Assembly (NCBI GenBank): GCA_049515555.1
Contig: JBEKTY010000036.1
Coordinates: 1-54,125 of the forward strand
Length of the DNA stretch: 54,125 nt
Direction of reading: 5' to 3'
Origin: JBEKTY01 sp049515555
GTDB taxonomy: Bacteria > Planctomycetota > Planctomycetia > Pirellulales > Thermoguttaceae
Notes under the pieces: generated by a model
Seen by the model: the letters and a program-made list of their open reading frames with translations, nothing else
What the model was told of the DNA's origin: nothing
The model's database searches: none
In this document: piece by piece, positions 17,947-24,979 of the stretch
Layout of the letters: every line of letters begins with the position of its first letter
Position numbering within the stretch: the stretch's first letter is position 1
Translations under genes and position numbers: made by a program

Positions 17947-19239
17947 TCACTTTTCCGCCCTAACTAGGGAGGCGCGGAAGCCGTGGTCGTAGTAGCGGCC
18001 CCCGGGGTAGTAGCTGAGGCGAAACGCGTACCGGCAGTCACCCGTCGGGCAGTACCACGAGCCGCCGCGGATCACGCGCTCCGAGCCACCGGGTGGGCCA
18101 CCCGGGTCATCCTTCGGCGAGTTCGTGTAATAGTCCTTATCATACCAATCCTGGCACCACTGCCATACGTTCCCGTGCACGTCGTACAGGCCCCAGGGGT
18201 TGGCACGCTTCAGCCCCACCGCGTGCGGCATCCCGCCGGAATTGCCGCCAAACCAGCCGTAGCCGTCCAGTCTGTGCTCGTCGTACTCCCGCGGTATCGT
18301 GCGGTTAATGGGGCTGAAGCTGTATCGGCCGTTGCTCCCGGCCCGGCAGGCGTGCTCCCACTGCGCCTCGGTTGGCAGCCGATACCACCGCCCGGCCGCC
18401 TTCTCGGTGGGCAGGTCCGAGAGCTTCCGGCAGAACTCCACGCAATCGTCCCACGATACGCATTCCACCGGGAAGCGCTTCCTGTCCTGCCCGGCTACCT
18501 TGTCTTTGCCCTTGCCCGTGGCGGAAAACTCGCTGGGGTTCGTGCCCATTACCCGCTCGTATTCCCCCTGCGTAACGTCGTACACGCCAAGGTAAGAGGG
18601 CTGCGTGATCCGCACGTGGTGCCGCGGCCCCTCGCCCGGAAGACGCTCGATGTACGACTGGTCACCGCCGGCCTTCAACTCTTCCTCGATCAGCTCTTTG
18701 GGCGAGCTCATCTCGAACTCCCCCGGCGGGATGAGCACCAGATTCATGCCGATCGAGTTGGTCAGCTCCAGCGGCATGCCCAGTTGCCGGGCCCAGCGCT
18801 CCTGATACCTTCGGGCCTGCTTCTCGTCGAGCGGGGCGATGGCCGGCGCGGCCGGTTTGAGCGTTACCTTCACCATCGCCCGGCCGCCCCGCGTAACGGT
18901 AATGCCCTGCGAATCGAGCTGGAACTGGTCGCCGCCGCCGCGGACGGCCAGGTCGTAGTGGCTGGCGGCCAGGCTCATCGTCCAGCCCGAGGCGGCATCG
19001 GCTAGTTGCACCTGCTCGCCGCCCCGGCTGACGGCCACTTGCACGTCACGGCCCAGTTGCTCGTCGATCTCGATCACCAGCGTGCCGTGGCAGAGGGCCA
19101 GCGCCAGCACGATTCCCAGCAGGAGCACGAGGCCGCCGACGATCCACGCCAGCACGAGGGGCTTCTTTCGGAGCCTGCCGGCCGCTCGCCGAGCCTTGCC
19201 AAGGACGTTACTGCCGGTGTCCTGTGGGGGAAAGGGCAT
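17947..19239 (-). CDS. membrane-anchored FGE-like (SUMF1) protein, probably split from the adjacent kinase
   Basis: About 430 residues if started at the ATG at 19239. A KKPLVLAWIVGGLVLLLGIV transmembrane helix lies at residues 26-50, then a PEGA-like beta stretch (GTLVIEIDEQLGRDVQVAV), then a complete formylglycine-generating-enzyme sulfatase domain: NSIGMNLVLIPPGEFEM, YDVTQGEYERVMGTNPS, VSWDDCVEFC, YRLPTEAQWEHACRAG, NPWGLYDVHGNVWQWCQDWY and GGSWYCPTGDCR. C397 and C402 have the C-x4-C spacing of the catalytic pair of true FGEs. The layout (helix, PEGA, SUMF1) is what normally follows the kinase domain in planctomycete kinase-SUMF1 fusions. The frame runs open upstream through a palindromic element, and the start overlaps the kinase stop by 32 nt. 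Confidence 0.8.
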   Translation of the reverse strand: MPFPPQDTGSNVLGKARRAAGRLRKKPLVLAWIVGGLVLLLGIVLALALCHGTLVIEIDEQLGRDVQVAVSRGGEQVQLADAASGWTMSLAASHYDLAVRGGGDQFQLDSQGITVTRGGRAMVKVTLKPAAPAIAPLDEKQARRYQERWARQLGMPLELTNSIGMNLVLIPPGEFEMSSPKELIEEELKAGGDQSYIERLPGEGPRHHVRITQPSYLGVYDVTQGEYERVMGTNPSEFSATGKGKDKVAGQDRKRFPVECVSWDDCVEFCRKLSDLPTEKAAGRWYRLPTEAQWEHACRAGSNGRYSFSPINRTIPREYDEHRLDGYGWFGGNSGGMPHAVGLKRANPWGLYDVHGNVWQWCQDWYDKDYYTNSPKDDPGGPPGGSERVIRGGSWYCPTGDCRYAFRLSYYPGGRYYDHGFRASLVRAEK

Positions 19240-20443
19240 TGCCGGACCCCAACGTAGCCGGCACACGCCGTGTGCCGGGTGTTGCCGGCGGCGCCGGCGG
19301 CACACGGAGTGTGCCGGATACATTGGGCTCCTGCAAAAAGGCCAGGCTCTTGGCCAGGGCCGTGCTGGAGGACTCGGCGCGGGCCGCCATCGGCGGCGCC
19401 GACTGGCCGGACAACACGGCCAGCAGCGTTTCCAAGTCGGCCACCACCTCGGCCGTCGACGGGTAACGGTCTTCCGGCTGCTTGGCCACCATCCGCTGAA
19501 AACAGGCATCCAGCTCGGGCGGCGTCTCCGGGCGGGCCTCACAAAGCGAGGGAATCGGATTCTCGCGGTGCGCCAGCAGAATCTGCATCAGTGTCTCGCC
19601 CGGGTAGGGCGGATGGCCGGTCAATAGCCGGTAGAGCGTGCAGCCCAGGGCGTAGATGTCGGTGCGGTGGTCGGCCGCATGGCTATCGAGGGCCTGCTCG
19701 GGCGACATGTAGTCGCAGGTGCCCATCACCTGGCCGCTGGTCGTGAGGCGTTCCGGGCCGCCCAGGGCCGCCTCGGCCCCCGAGAAGCGGGCCAGGCCCA
19801 TGTCGAGAATCTTGACCGTGCCCTTGCGGTCCAGCAGCAGGTTGCCCGGCTTGATGTCGCGGTGTACGATGCCTTCGCCGTGGGCGTACTCCAGGCCCCG
19901 GGCGGCCTGCAAAGTGCATTCCACCGCCTGCCGGACCTCTAGCGGGCCGCGATCCTTGACAATCGTGGCCAGGTCGTGGCCCTCGACGTATTCCATGACC
20001 AGGTAGTGCATGCCCTGGTGCTCGCCCGCGTCGTGGGCGGTAACGATGTTGGGGTGCGAGAGCCTGGCCGCCGCCTCGACCTCGCGGTGGAATCGCTCGA
20101 CGGCCCCAGGCTGCTTCATGGCGGCCGGCGGCAAGACCTTGATGGCCACCAGGCGGTCCATCCGCCGGTGCCGGGCCTTCAGGACCACGCCCATCCCGCC
20201 CTCGCCCAGCTTATCCAGCACCACGTATTCGCCGAACACGAGGCCCTTGGTCTTGCCGTCATAGACCGCCTGGGCCTGATATTTCGTGATCTTGCCGGCC
20301 CGGTAGAGCGCGGCCACAAGGGCTTTAACATCGCCCGGCCGCTCGGCCGGCGGCAGGCCTTCCTGGAACGCGGAGATTTCGGCCGCCGACATCAGGCCGC
20401 TCGCGGTCAGCCGCTCGATGAACTGCTGCAGCGTGATGGCCAT
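19208..20443 (-). CDS. Ser/Thr protein kinase (PASTA/SUMF1-type, C-terminus altered by a repeat)
   Basis: About 411 residues from the ATG at 20443. An N-terminal helical region (residues 1-70, RAGKITKYQAQAVYDGKTKG) precedes a complete Hanks-type kinase domain: GEGGMG at 80-85, VAIK with K102, HRDIKPGN with D196, DMG (in place of DFG) at 214-216, SPEQ instead of APE, and DIYALGCTLY. The protein then ends with about 23 residues translated from a TGTATCCGGCACAC palindrome plus a short out-of-frame tail (LSPTGHRQ). No transmembrane helix follows in this frame. The helix and SUMF1 domain expected for such kinases lie in the next frame. It should autophosphorylate and signal in the cytoplasm; whether it still does so is unknown. 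Confidence 0.85.
   Translation of the reverse strand: MAITLQQFIERLTASGLMSAAEISAFQEGLPPAERPGDVKALVAALYRAGKITKYQAQAVYDGKTKGLVFGEYVVLDKLGEGGMGVVLKARHRRMDRLVAIKVLPPAAMKQPGAVERFHREVEAAARLSHPNIVTAHDAGEHQGMHYLVMEYVEGHDLATIVKDRGPLEVRQAVECTLQAARGLEYAHGEGIVHRDIKPGNLLLDRKGTVKILDMGLARFSGAEAALGGPERLTTSGQVMGTCDYMSPEQALDSHAADHRTDIYALGCTLYRLLTGHPPYPGETLMQILLAHRENPIPSLCEARPETPPELDACFQRMVAKQPEDRYPSTAEVVADLETLLAVLSGQSAPPMAARAESSSTALAKSLAFLQEPNVSGTLRVPPAPPATPGTRRVPATLGSGNALSPTGHRQ
19253..19323. repeat. palindromic element at the kinase/SUMF1 junction
   Basis: About 70 nt with arms GTAGCCGGCACACGCCGTG and CACGGAGTGTGCCGGATAC around a GGCGGCGCCGGCGG loop, clearly the TGTATCCGGCACAC family. It encodes SGTLRVPPAPPATPGTRRVPA in the kinase frame. 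Excising a length equal to 1 mod 3, such as 70 nt, would put the kinase and SUMF1 reading frames in register. Confidence 0.85.
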
Positions 20444-20691
20444 GAAGGGGGGCCTGCCGGAACAGCGGGGCACACCATTCGGGTAGTACAACGCGCGCCG
20501 GCGCTCGAAAGAACACCCCGCAACGGATCGGGGCCGCCAGATAATACAGCCACACACATTGCCGGCCCTACTCCTCGGCGAAAGGAAGACAGGCTATAAT
20601 CGACGGCGGAAAGCAGGGGCCGAAAAGAATTTCGCGATCCCCAACCGAACGTGTAGTAGGGATACCCGCCGCGCACCTGCGCGGCAGCGCC
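20444..20691. other. divergent promoter region
   Basis: The gap between the kinase and the alpha-oxoamine synthase gene. A TATAAT (20595-20600) in GGCTATAATCGAC is a good -10 for the plus-strand gene, but no -35 stands at 16-18 nt. No repeat family recognised. Confidence 0.4.
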
Positions 20692-22014
20692 ATGTTGGGA
20701 CACAAAAAGAGCCATCGGAAGACTACTGCCGGGCCCCACTTGGGGCTCGGCACGGCGATCCACGCCGCTGGCGGCAACGGCGAGCCCGCGGCCCTGGCGC
20801 GTTTGGAGGCCCACCTGGCCCGCGATCGCATGATGCGGCTGGGCCTGGCCTTCATCGACCGCTTCGCCGACATCCATTTGAAGGACCTGCTGGTCGAAGA
20901 GGTGGACGACCAGCGGCGCCTGGTCATCCAAGGCCGCAAGCTGTACAACTTCGGCTCGGACAGCTTCCTGGGCCTGGACCGGCATCCGGCCGTCGGGCAG
21001 GCCGTACGCGACGCGATCAAACCGTGGGGCACCCACAACGGCGCCTCCCGGGCCTTCTCCAGCGTCAGCCTGTGCACCGAGGCCGAGCGGCGGCTGGCCC
21101 AGTGGCTGGGCGTCGTCGATACCTTGATCTTTCCCAGCGTGACGCTGGCCAACGCCGGGCTGGTGCCGGCCGTCGTTCGCCGCGGCGACTTGCTGGTCGT
21201 CGATCGCCTGTCGCACGACAGCATTCAGCAGGCGGCGAAGATCGCGGCCGCCGACGGGGCCCAGTTGCGGGAGTTGCATCCCTGTTGCGGCGAGCCGCTG
21301 GAAGCCTTGTTGCGGCGCGAGCGGTACGATTCGGCCGTGGTGGCGGTCGACGGCGTGTACAGCATGACGGGCAAGATCCCGCCCCTGGCCGAGCTGGATC
21401 GGGTGGCCCGCGCCCACGGGGCAATGCTTTACGTCGACGACGCGCATGGCACGGGCGTCATCGGCCCGCAGGGCCGCGGCGCCGCGGCCGAAGCCCTCGG
21501 ATCGCTCGATCAGGTGCTCATGGTGGGCTCGCTTTCAAAGGCCTTTTCCTGCATGGGCGCGTTCGTTACTTGCAACCCCAGTCTGAAGCGGATCCTCAAG
21601 ATGCGCTCCAGCACCTTCATTTTCGGCGGACCGGTCCCGCCCCCTTACCTGGCGGCGGTAATCGCCGTGTGCGACATCCTCGCCTCGCCCGAGTACCCGG
21701 TCATCCTCGCCCGCCTGCGAGCGCTCATCGAACGTTTGACTGATGGCATCCGCGCCCTGGGTTTGAGCGTCTTGGGTGGCCAATCGGCGATCGTCTCAGT
21801 GACCATCGGCGACATCGAGCGGACCCTGGAGGCGGGGAAGTGGCTCTTCGACCGCGGCTTTTACGTCCAATCCGCCACTTATCCCGCCGTGCCCATCAAC
21901 GGCGGACTGCTCCGCATCCAAGTCAACGCCAACCACCCGGTAGAGGCCATCGACGGCCTGCTGGGCGCCCTGGCAGACCTGAGAACCGAATTCAAGCTGA
22001 CACCGCACCGCTAG
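20692..22014 (+). CDS. PLP-dependent alpha-oxoamine synthase family protein
   Basis: 440 residues of the fold-type I aminotransferase II family that includes 8-amino-7-oxononanoate synthase, 2-amino-3-ketobutyrate CoA ligase and serine palmitoyltransferase. Key features are YNFGSDSFLGLDRHPAV, THNGASRAFS, the VDRLSHDSI region, YVDDAHGTGVIGPQGRG and the Schiff-base lysine K283 in VGSLSKAFSCMG. Such enzymes condense an acyl-CoA with an amino acid with loss of CO2. About 60 extra N-terminal residues precede the core; an internal ATG near 20830 is an alternative start. No biotin or threonine genes adjoin, so the acyl donor is open and a sphingolipid-like product is possible. Confidence 0.85.
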   Translation: MLGHKKSHRKTTAGPHLGLGTAIHAAGGNGEPAALARLEAHLARDRMMRLGLAFIDRFADIHLKDLLVEEVDDQRRLVIQGRKLYNFGSDSFLGLDRHPAVGQAVRDAIKPWGTHNGASRAFSSVSLCTEAERRLAQWLGVVDTLIFPSVTLANAGLVPAVVRRGDLLVVDRLSHDSIQQAAKIAAADGAQLRELHPCCGEPLEALLRRERYDSAVVAVDGVYSMTGKIPPLAELDRVARAHGAMLYVDDAHGTGVIGPQGRGAAAEALGSLDQVLMVGSLSKAFSCMGAFVTCNPSLKRILKMRSSTFIFGGPVPPPYLAAVIAVCDILASPEYPVILARLRALIERLTDGIRALGLSVLGGQSAIVSVTIGDIERTLEAGKWLFDRGFYVQSATYPAVPINGGLLRIQVNANHPVEAIDGLLGALADLRTEFKLTPHR

Positions 22015-22034
22015 ACCCAAGATCGACGAATCAA

Positions 22035-23771
22035 GTGCGAGCGGATCGGATCAAAGCCAATGGCGTTCACTACACGCCCCCCAGGCTTGCCGAGTTTCTG
22101 GCTACCGTGACAGCCGAAGCACTGGGAGCGGTCAAGGGCACAATCGAGATTCTTGACCCGGCTTGTGGGGACGGGGTACTCCTTCGTGCCTTCGTGCAAA
22201 GCCTCCCCGCGCGCAGTCGGGCGCGCATTGTCTTGCACGGTTACGAGACAGACCCCGATGCGCTGCATAGTGCTCAACAACTGCTTGCTGAGACGGGCGT
22301 CTTAAGGGTGAACCTTGTGCAACAAGACTTCCTATCGGTGCAAGGAGTTGACACGCGATTACGGGGTCGGCAACTGAGTCTCTTGGACCAAACGCAAGAG
22401 GCTCCGCCTGCGCGGTTCGACGCCGTTATTGCAAACCCGCCCTACGTCCGAACCCAAGTATTGGGGACCGCTAAGGCGCAGGAACTGGCCCAGCGGTTCG
22501 GCCTGACCGGCCGGGTTGACCTATACCAAGCTTTTGCCAAGGCGATGGCAAACGTGCTAAAGCCCGGTGGTATCCTTGGGTTGCTGACTTCCAATCGGTT
22601 CCTTACCGTGAAGTCCGGCGCAGCACTCCGGCATCTGTTGCGAACCGAATTTGAGTTGGTGGCAATTTATGACCTGGGGGATACCAAGCTGTTCAGTGCC
22701 GCCGTGCTGCCTGTGATCGTGGTGGCAAGGCGGCAGAGGCACGAGCAACCGGGCAAGTGCCTGTTTGAAAGGGTGTATGAGCACCGGTCAAACACAGCCG
22801 ACACAACAAGTCCGCGTAAGTATCCGAAAATTCTGGATGCCTTCCGGGATAGGGAAGCCAACGGGGTAGTGGCTGCCGAAGCCGGCTTGTTCAGAATCGA
22901 GAGGGGCGTTTTGCTCACCACTGAGAGCGATGAAGTGTGGTCCCTGTCCACGCCGGACTATCAGCAATGGCTGCAAACCGTGCAAGCCAACCAACAACAT
23001 CGGTTTGAAAGCGTGGCCCATATCCGGGTCGGAATCAAGACGACAGCCGATCAAGTGTTCATTCGGGATGATTGGGAATCGCTACCCGCGGCTCTCCAGC
23101 CGGAGAACAAGTTGCTCCGCCCCTTGATAACACACTTGAACGCCGGCAAGTGGGTCGCTGTCCCCTCATCTAAACGGCATAAGGTTCTCTACCCCCATAC
23201 CATCCAATCCGGAAGACGTGTTCCGGTTGACTTGAAGGCGTATCCTCGCGCCCGGGCCTACCTCGAATCTCATCGGGAGCGGTTGACGCGGCGCAAGTAC
23301 GTTATCGAGGCCGGTAGACAATGGTATGAAATCTGGGTGCCGCACAGCCCAACCGATTGGGCGAAACCCAAAATCGTGTTTCCTGATATTGCAGAAGAAC
23401 CCCGCTTCTTCCTGGATTCAAGCGGGGCTGTGGCAAATGGCGACTGCTACTGGATTACGCTTCGGGCCGGCTGTGACCCGGATTGGCTTCACGTTATCCT
23501 CGCGATTGCCAATTCATCATTCATCACGAAATACTATGACCTGGCCTTTCACAACAAGCTGTATGCCGGGCGGCGGCGCTTCATGACGCAGTACGTTCGC
23601 ATGTTTCCCCTTCCTGACCTGTCCAAGCCGGTTTCAAGGAAGATCGTCGCGATTGCCTCGCGGCTAGTCAGCCGGCAGGATTTCGAGCCGGATTTGGAAG
23701 CCAGACTTGACAGCCTAGTGTGGGAGTCTTTCGGCTTATCCGGTGGGTCACAGGCCGCGCGTCAACTCTGA
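22035..23771 (+). CDS. N6-adenine DNA methyltransferase (Eco57I/TaqI-like)
   Basis: About 578 residues from the GTG at 22035, 20 nt after the preceding stop; the residues after it (GVHYTPPRLAEFLA) are the usual start of this family, and the longer open frame overlaps the preceding gene. The S-adenosylmethionine motif DPACGDG is at 41-47 and the catalytic NPPY at 134-137. The second half holds a TaqI-like target-recognition domain ending YYDLAFHNKLYAGRRRFMTQYVRMFPLPDL. It would methylate adenine in a specific site. No nuclease domain or adjacent restriction gene is visible. Visibly less GC-rich codon choice than its neighbours suggests recent acquisition together with the XRE gene. Confidence 0.88.
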   Translation: MRADRIKANGVHYTPPRLAEFLATVTAEALGAVKGTIEILDPACGDGVLLRAFVQSLPARSRARIVLHGYETDPDALHSAQQLLAETGVLRVNLVQQDFLSVQGVDTRLRGRQLSLLDQTQEAPPARFDAVIANPPYVRTQVLGTAKAQELAQRFGLTGRVDLYQAFAKAMANVLKPGGILGLLTSNRFLTVKSGAALRHLLRTEFELVAIYDLGDTKLFSAAVLPVIVVARRQRHEQPGKCLFERVYEHRSNTADTTSPRKYPKILDAFRDREANGVVAAEAGLFRIERGVLLTTESDEVWSLSTPDYQQWLQTVQANQQHRFESVAHIRVGIKTTADQVFIRDDWESLPAALQPENKLLRPLITHLNAGKWVAVPSSKRHKVLYPHTIQSGRRVPVDLKAYPRARAYLESHRERLTRRKYVIEAGRQWYEIWVPHSPTDWAKPKIVFPDIAEEPRFFLDSSGAVANGDCYWITLRAGCDPDWLHVILAIANSSFITKYYDLAFHNKLYAGRRRFMTQYVRMFPLPDLSKPVSRKIVAIASRLVSRQDFEPDLEARLDSLVWESFGLSGGSQAARQL

Positions 23772-23966
23772 GATTGAAACGCCAAGCGCCCCGGCGATAA
23801 CCTCCACATTGCGGATGGCAACATTTCGTTTTCCGCGTTCGATTCCGCTGATGTAGGTTCGGTCAAGCCCGCACTTGTCGGCAAAGGCTTCCTGCGAAAG
23901 CCCCTGCGCCCTCCGCAACTCGCGGACACGGTTGCCGAAACGTTCAAGGATGGTGGCGTTGCGCAT
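23748..23966 (-). CDS. XRE-family regulator (C-protein-like)
   Basis: A 72-residue single helix-turn-helix protein: RFGNRVRELRRAQGLSQEAFADKCGLDRTYISGIERGKRN, then a C-terminal helix IAGALGVSISELTRGL. Size and sequence fit the control proteins of restriction-modification systems, such as C.BamHI-like regulators, which time methyltransferase and nuclease expression. It converges on the methyltransferase gene and overlaps its 3' end by 24 nt, so the two transcripts would be antisense to each other. The low-GC composition matches the methyltransferase. Confidence 0.85.
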   Translation of the reverse strand: MRNATILERFGNRVRELRRAQGLSQEAFADKCGLDRTYISGIERGKRNVAIRNVEVIAGALGVSISELTRGL

Positions 23967-24437
23967 ACCGTGAGGCTATCTGCCCTGTGGACTTGAAATC
24001 CATGTACTATGAGTCACAACAGCCGGCTCACGGGGCTATCGGCCGATGGCGGTTCAGGCCCCAACAAGTTCACAAGACAGTAGATTGGGCAAGGCAGGCA
24101 GCCTGGGTGGCGAGATTGAGCCCCTTGCGGGTTGCCGGGCGGGGTCTCAGGTCAGGCATGATACTTCGCCATGCTTCTTCCGACCTCGCCTGCTCCACCC
24201 GCGGCCTGAACCCGTCCCACGCCTGACAGCGTCTGTTGGCAAAATACGCGGGTGGGACTTGAACGGTTGCGACCGATCAGCAAAGATGGTTCCAGGTCAA
24301 ACGTTGTTGGCCAGTCTGGGGGCCTACCAGCGAATGACCGATGACCAAGCGCCAATGACCAAGTGTGCCATGTTCAACGGCGAACGGTCCGAATTTCAAG
24401 TCCCCAATCCCAAGCCCCGAATTCCTCTCCGTCAGCG
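23967..24437. other. intergenic region, no gene found
   Basis: About 470 nt. I see no credible reading frame; a position where a restriction endonuclease might be expected is empty. ACTTGAACGGTTGCGACC at about 24258 resembles a tRNA T-arm complement but has no supporting stems. Simple ATGACCAA repeats appear at 24334-24362. Confidence 0.5.
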
Positions 24438-24761
24438 ATGGCCTGGATGTACCTGATTCTCGCCGGCCTGTGTGAAATCGCCTGGGCGGCCGGCATGAAG
24501 TTCACCCGCGGGTTCGCCGTCCGGCCTTGGCTCAGCCTGGGCACCATGCTGCTCAGCGTGGTGAGCTTCCTGCTGTTGGCCCTGGCCATGCGGACGCTGG
24601 CGATGGGCACCAGCTATGCCGTGTGGACCGGCCTGGGCGCGGTTGGCACAGCCCTCTTGGGCATCTGGCTGTTCGACGAGCCGACCACGCTGGGGCGAAT
24701 GCTGTGCATCATGCTGATCGTGGCGGGAATCGCCGGCCTGCGGCTCACCGCTGGGCATTGA
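24438..24761 (+). CDS. SMR family exporter, Gdx/SugE-like
   Basis: 107 residues with four transmembrane helices and the essential Glu13 in the first (AGLCEIAWAAGMK). The segments LAMGTSYAVWTGLGAVGTALLGI and the FDEPTTLGRMLCIMLIV helix are typical of the SugE/Gdx subgroup, whose members export guanidinium in exchange for protons; other SMR proteins export quaternary ammonium compounds. It acts as an antiparallel dimer in the inner membrane. The ATG at 24438 begins the conserved helix. A guanidine riboswitch was looked for upstream and not seen. Confidence 0.87.
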   Translation: MAWMYLILAGLCEIAWAAGMKFTRGFAVRPWLSLGTMLLSVVSFLLLALAMRTLAMGTSYAVWTGLGAVGTALLGIWLFDEPTTLGRMLCIMLIVAGIAGLRLTAGH

Positions 24762-24806
24762 CCCGCCGCCCCAGCCCCTTTAGACTTTTGCAAATTGCCA
24801 TCGCCC

Positions 24807-24930
24807 GGTCCCCTCTCCCTCCGGGAGTGGGTTAGGGTGAGGGTGACTTTGCGCGAGTATCCTGCCTATGCGGTTCTCGTGACCACCGCGGCTTCCCCTC
24901 ACCCCGGCCCTCTCCCGGAGGGAGAGGGGG
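24807..24930. repeat. inverted pair of CCCTCTCCCGGAGGGAGAGGG repeats
   Basis: CCCCTCTCCCTCCGGGAGTG...GGGTGAGGG at 24807-24843 and CCCTCACCCCGGCCCTCTCC...GGAGAGGGGG at 24897-24930 are inverted copies facing each other over about 50 nt. A single copy is at 12517-12538. This sequence type is widespread in bacteria. It lies just upstream of the transketolase gene. Confidence 0.75.
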
Positions 24931-24979
24931 AACGTCTGTGCGGTCCTTAACCCAACTTGTAAAACGCCAGCCAAGAACC

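Noticed and set aside
20559..20600. Promoter TTGCCG ... TATAAT before the oxoamine synthase gene
   Set aside because: The spacing is 30 nt, too long for a sigma-70 promoter; only the -10 was kept as a note.
24250..24320. tRNA-like ACTTGAACGG on the minus strand
   Set aside because: No matching stems or acceptor on either side.
24230..24437. Guanidine riboswitch ahead of the SMR exporter
   Set aside because: The conserved ykkC-type core sequences were not found.
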